Source: an uncultured Carboxylicivirga sp. | Lineage (GTDB): Bacteria > Bacteroidota > Bacteroidia > Bacteroidales > Marinilabiliaceae | Assembly: GCA_947503525.1 (NCBI GenBank) | Contig: CANNEA010000003.1 | Span: 186,001-250,000 of the forward strand | Length of the DNA: 64,000 nt | Direction: 5' to 3' | In this document: positions 41,205 to 49,059 of the stretch, piece after piece | Numbering within the stretch: the first letter of the stretch is position 1 | Layout: each line of letters opens with the position of its first letter | Notes under the pieces: model-generated | Seen by the model: the letters and a program-made list of their open reading frames with translations, nothing else | Told to the model about the DNA's origin: nothing | The model's database searches: none | Made by a program: the position numbers and the translations under genes

Positions 41205-43112
41205 ATGAAATTCGATAAACACGGGGTTCTGGAAATGGCCCAACTTAATTATAATGCTGACCGTCCTGCGGCAGCTAACCCAATAAAAATTAACGATGTC
41301 AGCTTGCGCGATGGCCACCAGTCATTATTTGCTACACGTGGTCGTACTGAAGATATGTTGCCGGTAGCTGAAATGATTGATAATGCTGGATACAATGCTG
41401 TGGAAACATGGGGTGGAGCTACATTTGATACCATGCACCGCTTTTTAGCTGAGGATCCATGGGAGCGTTTACGTACCTTAAAGAAGCACATGCCGAAAAC
41501 ACCTTTTTCAATGTTGCTTCGTGGGCAGAATGTTGTGGGTTACCGTAACTATGCTGATGATGTGGTACAAGCTTTTGTACAACGCTCAATTGACAATGGA
41601 ATGGATATTTTCCGTTGTTTCGATGCATTGAACGACTACCGTAATTTTGAAACTGCCGCTAAAGTTATTAAAGACAATAAGAAGCATTTTCAGGGTGTAG
41701 TATGTTATACATTGAACCAACCTCGTTTGGGTGGTGATGTTTATAATATGGATTACTACATCAACAAGGTTAAAGAATTGGTAGAATTTGGTGTTGACTC
41801 CATCTGTATTAAAGATATGGCTGGTTTGATTGCACCTTACGATATCTATAATTTGGTTCGTGAAATCAAACAAATCACTGATATTCCTTTGAACTTGCAT
41901 ACTCACTTTACATCTGGCATGGGTGATTTAGCCATTTTCAAGGCGATTGAAGCGGGTATTGATATTGTAGATACATGTATCGGGCCTTATGCTTATCGTA
42001 CTTCTCACGCAGCTGTTGAGCCATTGATTATGTCATTGCTTGGTACAAATCGTGACTCCGGAATGGACATTAATAAGATTACTGCCATTTCAGACGAAAT
42101 GGAGAAATACATTCCGAAGTACAAGCACCTGGATAATAATCCTAAGTATGCTACAACCGATATTAATGTTTTGCTTCATCAAACGCCGGGAGGAATGCTT
42201 TCGAATCTGGTAAATCAGTTGAAAGCAATGGATGCTTTAGACAAATTACCTGAAGTATTCCGTCTTTTACCTAAGGTGCGTAAAGATTTGGGTAATATTC
42301 CTTTGGTAACTCCAACATCACAGATAGTTGGTGTACAAACAGTAAACAATGTATTGTTTGACTCTTTTGAAGGTGAGTATGCTCAAATTACTAAAGAGGT
42401 AAAAGACCTTTGTTACGGATTATATGGAAAAACTACTGATCCAATCAATCCTGAAGTTCAGAAGAAAGCCTTAAAAGATTACCCTCGTGGCGAGGAGCCT
42501 ATTACGGCCCGTCCTGGTTCAATCTTAGAACCTGAGATGGATGAGGTAAAGGCAACTTTTTGTGACTTGGCCAAAGATGTTGATGACGAAGTGTTATGTG
42601 CATTGTATCCTGTAACTGGTAAGCGTTTCCTTAAGTGGAAATACGGTCAGGAAGAAGTTCCAACTGAGTTCCAGGCAAAAACTATGGAACAAGTTGAGAA
42701 GGAAGAGGAATTGGTACGTAAAGCTTTATCCGGAGAATTAACTTCAAAAGGTAATGGTGGTGCTACCCGTGAATTAGAAGTGAAAGTAGATGGTGAAGTA
42801 TTCACTGTTGAAATCAACGATCCTAATGCTGCGGCAGGTGCTCCACGTGCACGTCGTGCAAAGGCTCAGAATAAAGAAGTAGAAGCAACAGGAAGCCTAT
42901 TGGCTCCAATACCAGGAATGGTTGTTGAATTTAAAGTAAAAGTAGGCGACGAGGTAAAAGTTGGCGATACTGTGGTTATTCTTGAAGCAATGAAGATGAT
43001 GAACAATCTGGATTCAACCGTTGATGGTGTTGTTTCTGAGATTAAGTACGACTCTGGTGATTCAGTATCAAAAGGAGATGTGCTAATGGTAATTGAACCA
43101 AAAGAAGCGTAG
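41205..43112 (+). CDS. 5S-like carboxyltransferase fused to biotin carrier domain
   Basis: 635 residues. A TIM-barrel carboxyltransferase (about 25-300) has DVSLRDGHQSL (Asp36), Lys203 in CIKDMAGL (the carbamylated, metal-bridging lysine) and the metal histidines 232 and 234 in LNLHTHFTSG; a PYC/OADA helical domain follows (about 310-490). After a linker rich in Ala and Lys the last 75 residues are a biotinyl domain with EAMKMM, biotin on Lys597. This is the layout of oxaloacetate decarboxylase alpha, pyruvate carboxylase subunit B, or the 5S plus 1.3S subunits of transcarboxylase. Neither the membrane beta subunit nor a biotin carboxylase is encoded here; see findings. A terminator follows. 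Confidence 0.93.
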   Translation: MKFDKHGVLEMAQLNYNADRPAAANPIKINDVSLRDGHQSLFATRGRTEDMLPVAEMIDNAGYNAVETWGGATFDTMHRFLAEDPWERLRTLKKHMPKTPFSMLLRGQNVVGYRNYADDVVQAFVQRSIDNGMDIFRCFDALNDYRNFETAAKVIKDNKKHFQGVVCYTLNQPRLGGDVYNMDYYINKVKELVEFGVDSICIKDMAGLIAPYDIYNLVREIKQITDIPLNLHTHFTSGMGDLAIFKAIEAGIDIVDTCIGPYAYRTSHAAVEPLIMSLLGTNRDSGMDINKITAISDEMEKYIPKYKHLDNNPKYATTDINVLLHQTPGGMLSNLVNQLKAMDALDKLPEVFRLLPKVRKDLGNIPLVTPTSQIVGVQTVNNVLFDSFEGEYAQITKEVKDLCYGLYGKTTDPINPEVQKKALKDYPRGEEPITARPGSILEPEMDEVKATFCDLAKDVDDEVLCALYPVTGKRFLKWKYGQEEVPTEFQAKTMEQVEKEEELVRKALSGELTSKGNGGATRELEVKVDGEVFTVEINDPNAAAGAPRARRAKAQNKEVEATGSLLAPIPGMVVEFKVKVGDEVKVGDTVVILEAMKMMNNLDSTVDGVVSEIKYDSGDSVSKGDVLMVIEPKEA

Positions 43113-43140
43113 GCTCTTTAAATTCATACTATATACTCCA

Positions 43141-43176
43141 AAAGGGGATAGGTCTATTGATCTATCCCTTTTTTTT
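43141..43176 (+). terminator. Terminator of the carboxylase operon
   Basis: AAAGGGGATAG (43141-43151) pairs with CTATCCCTTT (from 43162) with a G-T pair and about 10 loop bases, followed by eight T (43169-43176). It is 28 bases past the stop. Confidence 0.88.
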
Positions 43177-43321
43177 GTGCTTTCATTTCGGATAATGCTT
43201 TTGATGTTTCATTCTTCAATTATTGTTGTTCATTCATTTTCTCTTAAAAAGCCATCACGTTCATTCTACATTAGTGTTCTAAACCCAGCCAAAATTCTTT
43301 GGCTGTATCACTAACTACGCA

Positions 43322-44125
43322 ATGAATAGAGGAAAAAAATACCTGGTACTTTTAACATTATTATTGGTTCTGGCATCTTGTGAAAATTGGTTTGAATATA
43401 GTCCGTATCAAAACATTGTAGAGTCGCAATGGAAAGAACAAAATATTAAAAGTTACAATCAATTATTACCAATACAGGAAAAAGAGTTTGAGCCATTTAA
43501 AGTTGGTTTAATTAGCGATTCTCACACTTACTATGACGAATTTGAAAAGCAAGTAGAATATGTCAATACACGTAATGATCTGGATTTTATAATTCATTTG
43601 GGCGATATCACCTTGAGCTCAAATATTCGGGAGTTTGAATGGTACAGTACTATAATGAATAAAATCAATGTGCCTGTATTTACACTCGTAGGTAATCATG
43701 ACTGTTTGGGTAACGGATTTTCTATTTATACCGAAATGTTTGGAGAGTCTAATTTCTTCTTTGCTTATAAGGGTGTCAAATTTGTAATGTTTGATGATGT
43801 AATATGGGAGAAGAGTATTCAGGATCCGGATTTTAAATGGCTTGAAAAAGCTATTGCCAATGAAGGTGAATATCGATATGTAATCCCTTTTGCACATATT
43901 CCTCCATGGGATCAACAATTTACACAAGGCAACGAATTTCTTTATAATCAACTGCTATTATCCAATAATATTGATTTATCCGTACATGGTCACGGGCATA
44001 GTTACGAATATGCCCAGCCATACGATGATGTTAATTATCTGTCAGTGCCCAGCTGCATCCGTGATGAACTAATTGTACTTGATTTTCAGACAGACACATT
44101 GCTTATAGATAGAATAATGTATTAG
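43322..44125 (+). CDS. Metallophosphoesterase lipoprotein
   Basis: 267 residues. Lipoprotein signal: MNRGKKYLVLLTLLLVLASC, Cys20. The calcineurin-like domain (about 58-265) has all metal-binding blocks: GLISDSH, IIHLGDIT, VGNHDCLG, PFAHIPPW and VHGHGHSY. It is therefore a two-metal phosphatase or phosphodiesterase facing the periplasm or cell surface. The substrate is unknown. A small hairpin (CAGCCAAA 43286-43293, TTTGGCTG 43298-43305) lies just upstream. The next gene, an outer-membrane-like protein, follows after 39 bases on the same strand. Confidence 0.88.
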   Translation: MNRGKKYLVLLTLLLVLASCENWFEYSPYQNIVESQWKEQNIKSYNQLLPIQEKEFEPFKVGLISDSHTYYDEFEKQVEYVNTRNDLDFIIHLGDITLSSNIREFEWYSTIMNKINVPVFTLVGNHDCLGNGFSIYTEMFGESNFFFAYKGVKFVMFDDVIWEKSIQDPDFKWLEKAIANEGEYRYVIPFAHIPPWDQQFTQGNEFLYNQLLLSNNIDLSVHGHGHSYEYAQPYDDVNYLSVPSCIRDELIVLDFQTDTLLIDRIMY

Positions 44126-44164
44126 TGCTTCAAAGCAAGTATTAAGATCAATAACAAATAACTT

Positions 44165-44842
44165 ATGAGAAGGCTTTTAAAACTTAGCATGATATTTATA
44201 TTGCTTTGTCAGTTTGAAGGGGTTTTGGCACAATACATGTCCAGTCGTGATTCATCATATATCGATTTACCCGGTCCCTTGAAAAGGGCATATCAAACAC
44301 GAACCATGGTGATAAACAAAGATACAGTTCAATACCGGCGGCGTTGGTTTATTCCGGGTCAATATAAATTGCAATTTGCCGGAGAAATTGGATTTATGTC
44401 AGTAGGTTTTGGATATGAAATTACTCCACGCTATCAGCCTGCCTTATTTATTGGTTATGTAGGTGAGAATTTTGGAGGTAGTAAGAAATCCGTTGTGACG
44501 GTATCTCTAAAAAACAGTTTTTACCTGACTAAAGCACCAATTATGGATTTCTTTAATCCATACCTGGGTATTTCGATAAACTGGGGTAACACTCATAACA
44601 CCTTTAAAGCGCTACCCGATTATTATCCCGAAAAGTATTATTTTCAGAATAAGATACATTTCGCTCCATTTGTTGGTGGCGAATTGAAGTTTGATATAGA
44701 TAGGCCTTACTTTAATGGTTGGGGAATATATGCTGAACTTTTAACTTTCGATGCCTACTTACTTGAAGCAATCAGAACAAAATATGTGAAACCTCACATG
44801 GCTTTATCAATGGCAATTGGCATAACGTTCTATCTAAAATAG
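44165..44842 (+). CDS. Exported beta-rich protein, possible outer-membrane barrel
   Basis: 225 residues. Signal peptide MRRLLKLSMIFILLCQFEGV, cleaved near LAQY. The mature protein alternates polar and aromatic residues (YKLQFAGEIGFMSVGFGYEI, PALFIGYVGENFGG, VTVSLKNSFYLTK) and ends with hydrophobic LSMAIGITFYLK, an aromatic/hydrophobic C-terminus typical of outer-membrane barrels. I do not recognise a named family. It lies between the metallophosphoesterase and nfeD genes, 36 bases before the latter, so the three may be co-transcribed. Confidence 0.7.
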   Translation: MRRLLKLSMIFILLCQFEGVLAQYMSSRDSSYIDLPGPLKRAYQTRTMVINKDTVQYRRRWFIPGQYKLQFAGEIGFMSVGFGYEITPRYQPALFIGYVGENFGGSKKSVVTVSLKNSFYLTKAPIMDFFNPYLGISINWGNTHNTFKALPDYYPEKYYFQNKIHFAPFVGGELKFDIDRPYFNGWGIYAELLTFDAYLLEAIRTKYVKPHMALSMAIGITFYLK

Positions 44843-44877
44843 AAATTTTATTATTTTTATATCAAAATCTATGGATA

Positions 44878-46281
44878 ATGGTAAAAATAATAAACTTATT
44901 GCTTGTGTCTTTGTTCTTGTGTACTTCGGTGTTTGCGCAGGATACTGTTGATAGTATTGATGTTAAGCAAGTATATACCTATAAAATATTTCGTGAAATA
45001 GGAAGTACATCGTGGATTCATACGCAGGAAGCATTTGCTGAAGCAGAAGAAATGAATGCAGATGTTATTTTACTTCATATGAATACCTATGGTGGGCAAG
45101 TTGTTTTTGCCGACTCTATTCGTACAAAAATATTAAATAGTAAAATTCCTGTACATGTATTTATTGATAATAATGCGGCGTCTGCAGGAGCATTAATATC
45201 TATTGCTTGTGATAGTATTTACATGCGACCAGGTGCCAATATTGGTGCGGCTACTGTGGTTAACCAAAGCGGCGAGAAAATGCCGGATAAGTATCAGTCC
45301 TATATGCGGGCAACCATTCGCTCTACCGCAGAAGCCCACGGAAAAGATACTATTGTTATGGGCAAAGATACGACCTATCAATGGAAACGCGATCCTCATA
45401 TTGCTGAGGCAATGGTTGACGAAAGTATATATATTGCGGGAATAAGCGATACTGGTAAGATTTTAACCTTTACCACTCTGGAAGCTATAGAACATGGATT
45501 TTGTGAAGGTCAGGCTGATAATTTAGATGAGGTCCTTGAAATGCTGGAAATTTATGAATATGAAAAGCAAGAGTTTAAGCCTTCCTTTTATGATGGATTA
45601 AAAGGTTTCTTGACAAGTCCGGTTTTACAGGGTATCCTTATTTTAATAATAATGGGAGGCATCTATTTTGAATTGCAAACACCTGGCGTTGGTTTCCCGA
45701 TTTTAGCTGCTGCCATTGCAGCCGTATTATATTTTTCACCCTTGTATATTGATGGGCTGGCTGCTAATTGGGAAATTATTATTTTTATAATTGGACTGGT
45801 GCTTATTGGCCTGGAGGTTTTTGTCATACCAGGATTTGGTGTGGCCGGGATTTCGGGTATTACATTAGTTGTGTTTGGTTTAACCTTAAGTATGTTGGAT
45901 AACGACTGGTTTAATTTTGAACCAGTTGGTTTTAACAAGTTGTTGGAAGCACTGGGTATTGTGCTTTCCGGATTATTTGGATCTTTATTGGCTATTATAT
46001 ACCTCAGCAAGAAACTACTCTCATCGAATACCTTTGGGTCAAAGATTGCACTTCAAACCGAGGAAAATGTGGACCTGGGCTATATTGGTGTCGAGGCTTC
46101 TTTGGTTGAAATGGTAGGTGAACTTGGAGTAGCTTATACAACGCTTCGCCCTTCAGGAAAAGTAATGATTAATGATGAGACCTACGATGCCGTTGCTGAA
46201 ACTGGTTTTATTGAAAAAGATACACCTGTTAAAGTCACACGTTTTGTGCATGGGCAATTGTATGTCATTAAATCTTCTTAA
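44878..46281 (+). CDS. NfeD family protein, long form with ClpP-like protease domain
   Basis: 467 residues. Signal or anchor MVKIINLLLVSLFLCTSVFA, then a ClpP-class serine protease domain (about 30-230): HMNTYGGQVVFADSIR, catalytic Ser102 in NNAASAGALIS, then MRPGANIGAATVV and a nearby Lys in GEKMPDKYQ consistent with the Ser-Lys dyad. Four to five membrane helices follow (about 250-390) and a C-terminal OB-fold NfeD domain (about 395-467; GVEASLVEMVGELG, then LRPSGKVMIN). Such proteins cleave stomatin-like partners in archaea; the usual adjacent stomatin gene is not present here. Membrane quality control is the likely area. Confidence 0.88.
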   Translation: MVKIINLLLVSLFLCTSVFAQDTVDSIDVKQVYTYKIFREIGSTSWIHTQEAFAEAEEMNADVILLHMNTYGGQVVFADSIRTKILNSKIPVHVFIDNNAASAGALISIACDSIYMRPGANIGAATVVNQSGEKMPDKYQSYMRATIRSTAEAHGKDTIVMGKDTTYQWKRDPHIAEAMVDESIYIAGISDTGKILTFTTLEAIEHGFCEGQADNLDEVLEMLEIYEYEKQEFKPSFYDGLKGFLTSPVLQGILILIIMGGIYFELQTPGVGFPILAAAIAAVLYFSPLYIDGLAANWEIIIFIIGLVLIGLEVFVIPGFGVAGISGITLVVFGLTLSMLDNDWFNFEPVGFNKLLEALGIVLSGLFGSLLAIIYLSKKLLSSNTFGSKIALQTEENVDLGYIGVEASLVEMVGELGVAYTTLRPSGKVMINDETYDAVAETGFIEKDTPVKVTRFVHGQLYVIKSS

Positions 46282-46290
46282 TTATTCTGT

Positions 46291-46848
46291 ATGAAAAAGC
46301 GTTGTGCCTGGTGCGAAAGTTCAGATTTATATCGGAAATACCATGATGAAGAATGGGGTGTGCCCTTGCATGACGATGATCAATTGTTTGAGTTTTTGAT
46401 TCTCGAAGGTTTTCAGGCTGGCTTAAGCTGGTCTACCATACTGAATAAACGCGAAGATTTTCGTATAGCCTTTGATGGATTTGATGCTCGGATAGTTGCT
46501 GAGTACACTGAAGAAAAAGTTCAGGAATTACTAAAGAACGAGAAAATAATTCGTAATAAATTAAAGGTAAGGGCTGCCATTACCAACGCCCAACATTTTC
46601 TTCGTATTCAAAAAGAATATGGTTCGTTTGATAAATACATCTGGCAGTTTACCAAGCACCAAACGCTTAAAAACAAGTTTAAGACTTTGGATGAAGTTCC
46701 TGCGACCACTGATTTATCTGATGTGATGAGTAAACAATTAAAGAAGAATGGCTTTAAGTTTGTGGGTAGTACCATATGTTATGCCTTTATGCAAGCCACA
46801 GGTATGGTAAATGATCATGTAATTGATTGCTTTAGGTATGAGGAGTAG
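46291..46848 (+). CDS. tag: DNA-3-methyladenine glycosylase I
   Basis: 185 residues, the size of Tag. It starts 9 bases after the nfeD stop. The zinc-snap residues are Cys5, His18, His176 and Cys180 (NDHVIDCFRYEE), and the recognition segment is YHDEEWGVPLHDDDQLFEFL, followed by EGFQAGLSWSTILNKRE and the catalytic helix-hairpin-helix region (LKKNGFKFVGSTICYAFMQA). It removes 3-methyladenine from alkylated DNA. The last 11 bases overlap the next gene. Confidence 0.95.
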   Translation: MKKRCAWCESSDLYRKYHDEEWGVPLHDDDQLFEFLILEGFQAGLSWSTILNKREDFRIAFDGFDARIVAEYTEEKVQELLKNEKIIRNKLKVRAAITNAQHFLRIQKEYGSFDKYIWQFTKHQTLKNKFKTLDEVPATTDLSDVMSKQLKKNGFKFVGSTICYAFMQATGMVNDHVIDCFRYEE

Positions 46849-47311
46849 ATTGATAAATATAATAATGCTTTCGAGCTACCTTTTATTCTCAAGCTTTAGT
46901 GGGTGTTATTTTAATCATGATTTTGGTATCGATTGTAAAATATTAGATGGTTATCCAAGAATAAAAGGTGATAGTATTTATCTACGTTATGTTGTTGCTA
47001 TAGATAGTAAAGTTATTAAGCCTAACTATGAGTGCGAATTTAAAACTGTCATGCTCTCTAATACACGGGAAAGAGCTTGTATTAAAAATCATATATTGAT
47101 TGGAGATGATTTAAACGCGAGTGGTGAACATGTGTCTTATTCTCATGGTGGCATATTTGAATTTGAAGATGTTATTCTATTTTCCGGTTTTGAGTCAGAG
47201 TATTACGAGATTACATTACGCACTCGGTTTATCAAGCATAAAAAAAGCGATAAAAAATGGTCTATAGATTTTGATGACTATTTCTTTTATCGTTCAGAAG
47301 CAGAGTATTGA
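46838..47311 (+). CDS. Putative lipoprotein of unknown function
   Basis: 157 residues from the ATG at 46838, inside the last codons of tag in another frame. Signal MRSRLINIIMLSSYLLFSSF followed by SGC, a plausible lipobox. The mature part (about 138 residues) is acidic-aromatic and predicted mainly beta (YPRIKGDSIYLRYVVAIDSK, SGFESEYYEITLRTRF, IDFDDYFFYRSE). I recognise no family. The overlap with tag suggests translational coupling but no functional link is evident. Two inverted repeats follow. Confidence 0.6.
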   Translation: MRSRLINIIMLSSYLLFSSFSGCYFNHDFGIDCKILDGYPRIKGDSIYLRYVVAIDSKVIKPNYECEFKTVMLSNTRERACIKNHILIGDDLNASGEHVSYSHGGIFEFEDVILFSGFESEYYEITLRTRFIKHKKSDKKWSIDFDDYFFYRSEAEY

Positions 47312-47373
47312 ATATGTTAATGCTTTATTCTATGCAATTTTTAGCTTCCTTCTGAATTGTTGCAGTAACTCAA

Positions 47374-47395
47374 AAAAAAAGACACGTCTTTTTTT
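47374..47395. terminator. A/T-tract hairpin, probable bidirectional terminator
   Basis: AAAAAAAGAC (47374-47383) and GTCTTTTTTT (47386-47395) form a perfect 10-bp stem with a 2-base loop, short of GC but with T tracts on both strands. It lies between convergent genes. Confidence 0.55.
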
Positions 47396-47420
47396 GAAAA
47401 ATACATTTTTTGTAATCCAG

Positions 47421-47462
47421 GGATTCGATCTCTATTTTATGAGCTAAATAGCGATCGAATCC
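47421..47462. repeat. Inverted repeat of unknown role
   Basis: GGATTCGATC-T-CTATTT (47421-47437) pairs with AAATAG-C-GATCGAATCC (47446-47462): 16 of 17 positions match around an 8-base loop. No T run follows on either strand, so it is not a standard terminator. It is 10 bases beyond the 3' end of the FAH-family gene. Confidence 0.6.
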
Positions 47463-47472
47463 TTACATGATT

Positions 47473-48084
47473 TTATTTTACCAAAAAGTCAAACATCATT
47501 TTATCACCCAGATAACCTTGCATTCGGTCATTAATTTTTATTGGACCAACGCCTGCAGGAGTACCTGTGTATATTAAGTCACCAATTTTAAGTGTAAAGT
47601 ATTGCGATACAATGGCTATAATATCATCGATGGAATAAATCATTAATGATGTATTGCCCTTCTGGCGTGTTTCCTTATTGACATCTAAATGAAAGTCAAT
47701 ATTTTGAACATCTTCATACTTATCCTTAGAAACAAACTCAGATAATACGGCAGAACCATCAAAGGCCTTTGCCTTTTCCCAAGGCAAACCCTTTTCCTTT
47801 AACTTTGATTGCAAATCACGTGCTGTAAAATCTATGCCCAGTGCAATTTCGGAATAATAACGATGTGCAAATTCCGGAGCTATGTTTTTACCCAGGCGAT
47901 TAATCTTAATCACCACTTCTACTTCATGGTGAAAATCCTTTGCAAAATCGGGTATGAAAAAGGGTTTGTTTTTTAATAATAGAGCAGAATCAGGTTTAGA
48001 GAATATTACAGGCTCACCAGGCATCTGATTATTCAGTTCCTTAATGTGATCAACGTAATTACGACCGATACAAAGAATTTTCAT
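47473..48084 (-). CDS. Fumarylacetoacetate hydrolase-family protein
   Basis: 203 residues, the single-domain bacterial size. It starts MKILCIGRNYVDHIKELNNQ; the metal-binding part has FHHEVEVVIKINRLGKN (His-Glu-x-Glu) and IALGIDFTARDLQ, with KAFDGSAVLSEF and IYTGTPAGVGPI completing the active site. These enzymes hydrolyse or decarboxylate acylpyruvates or tautomerise oxaloacetate; many bacterial members of this size are oxaloacetate tautomerases or acylpyruvases. It is 27 bases downstream of the DEDDh exonuclease gene on the same strand and probably co-transcribed. Confidence 0.9.
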   Translation of the reverse strand: MKILCIGRNYVDHIKELNNQMPGEPVIFSKPDSALLLKNKPFFIPDFAKDFHHEVEVVIKINRLGKNIAPEFAHRYYSEIALGIDFTARDLQSKLKEKGLPWEKAKAFDGSAVLSEFVSKDKYEDVQNIDFHLDVNKETRQKGNTSLMIYSIDDIIAIVSQYFTLKIGDLIYTGTPAGVGPIKINDRMQGYLGDKMMFDFLVK

Positions 48085-48111
48085 TACTTTATTATTAGCA
48101 GGTAAAGATTA

Positions 48112-48963
48112 TTAGAGTTTCTTGTTGAATTTATTGACCAGATCGTTTATATCATGGTTTTTCTGCGCCGGTTTCTTTTTAAAGGAAGGTTTCTGTGGCT
48201 TTAGCGCTATCCTTTCCTTTACATTTTCCAATACTTTAATGGTGTATCTAGGGAAATCACCCTTTTTCATCCAATCGTAATACGATGGATCTTTGGTTAA
48301 TACCGCTTCAACAGATTGGTTTTTGTATTTGCCAAAGTTAAAAACCTCTTCATCCTTATCGTTGTAAATTATTCGACCCATAAAATCGGCGTTGCGATTA
48401 AATGACGAAAAAGTATTAAGGAAATCCACGTCGTTTTCCAATTCAGGGTACCTTTCTAATTGCGACAATAACACTTCGTAAGTCGCACGGGTATCTGCTT
48501 CGGCTGAATGAGCATTCTCCAGATCTTTATCGCAATAAAATTTATATGCCGCTCCAAGCGTACGCTTTTCCATTTTATGAAAGATGGTTTGAACATCCAC
48601 GAATTGGCGTTCTTTCATTTTAAAATCAACACCCGCTCTAATGAATTCTTCTGCCAAAAGAGGGACATCGAATTTATTCGAATTAAATCCTGCCATGTCA
48701 CAGCCTTGCATCAGCTCAGCTATTTCATTGGCAAGCATTTTAAAAGTGGGTTCATCTTTTACATCTTCGTCATAGATGCCATGTATCTCAGAAGTGACTT
48801 TGGGAATTGGCATTTCCGGATTTACCTTACGGCAAAACGATTCTTCTTTGCCATCTGTATCAATCTTTAAAATAGCGATTTCAACGATACGATCCTTTGA
48901 TATATTAATTCCGGTGGTTTCTAAATCAAAAAAAACAATTGGATTCTTAAGCTGTAACTTCAT
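48112..48963 (-). CDS. DEDDh 3'-5' exonuclease
   Basis: 283 residues. Exonuclease domain (about 8-180): Exo I FFDLETTG (Asp13, Glu15), Exo II in GFNSNKFDVPLLAEEF, Exo III AHSAEADTRAT with His and Asp of the DEDDh type. It resembles the epsilon subunit of DNA polymerase III and PolC exonuclease domains, but the C-terminal 100 residues (KYKNQSVEAVLTKDPSYYDW is a motif also seen after this domain in other bacterial DnaQ-like exonucleases) and a lysine-rich tail differ from DnaQ. Probably a DNA repair or processing nuclease. A promoter is visible upstream. Confidence 0.9.
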   Translation of the reverse strand: MKLQLKNPIVFFDLETTGINISKDRIVEIAILKIDTDGKEESFCRKVNPEMPIPKVTSEIHGIYDEDVKDEPTFKMLANEIAELMQGCDMAGFNSNKFDVPLLAEEFIRAGVDFKMKERQFVDVQTIFHKMEKRTLGAAYKFYCDKDLENAHSAEADTRATYEVLLSQLERYPELENDVDFLNTFSSFNRNADFMGRIIYNDKDEEVFNFGKYKNQSVEAVLTKDPSYYDWMKKGDFPRYTIKVLENVKERIALKPQKPSFKKKPAQKNHDINDLVNKFNKKL

Positions 48964-48987
48964 GTTTACTTTCTAAAAAATGTAAAA

Positions 48988-48995
48988 CAAAAATA
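48988..48995 (-). promoter_or_regulatory. -7 box of the exonuclease/FAH operon
   Basis: The minus strand reads TATTTTTG, an exact TAnnTTTG box 24 bases before the exonuclease start. Confidence 0.5.
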
Positions 48996-49059
48996 GAGGA
49001 AATGACTGTGCTTACCATATGATAGATCGATTATTTGCGCAGTGCCAGATTAATATAAG

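Noticed and set aside
39398-43112. Complete Na+-pumping oxaloacetate or methylmalonyl-CoA decarboxylase operon
   Set aside because: The membrane beta subunit is absent and the small protein lacks the membrane helix of a gamma subunit.
43093-43314. Small ORF after the biotin-carrier gene
   Set aside because: It overlaps the end of that gene, crosses its strong terminator and has no family or signal features.
47453-47462. tRNA gene suggested by a GATCGAATCC T-arm-like end
   Set aside because: The rest of a cloverleaf (acceptor, D and anticodon arms) cannot be drawn; the sequence is one arm of a simple inverted repeat.
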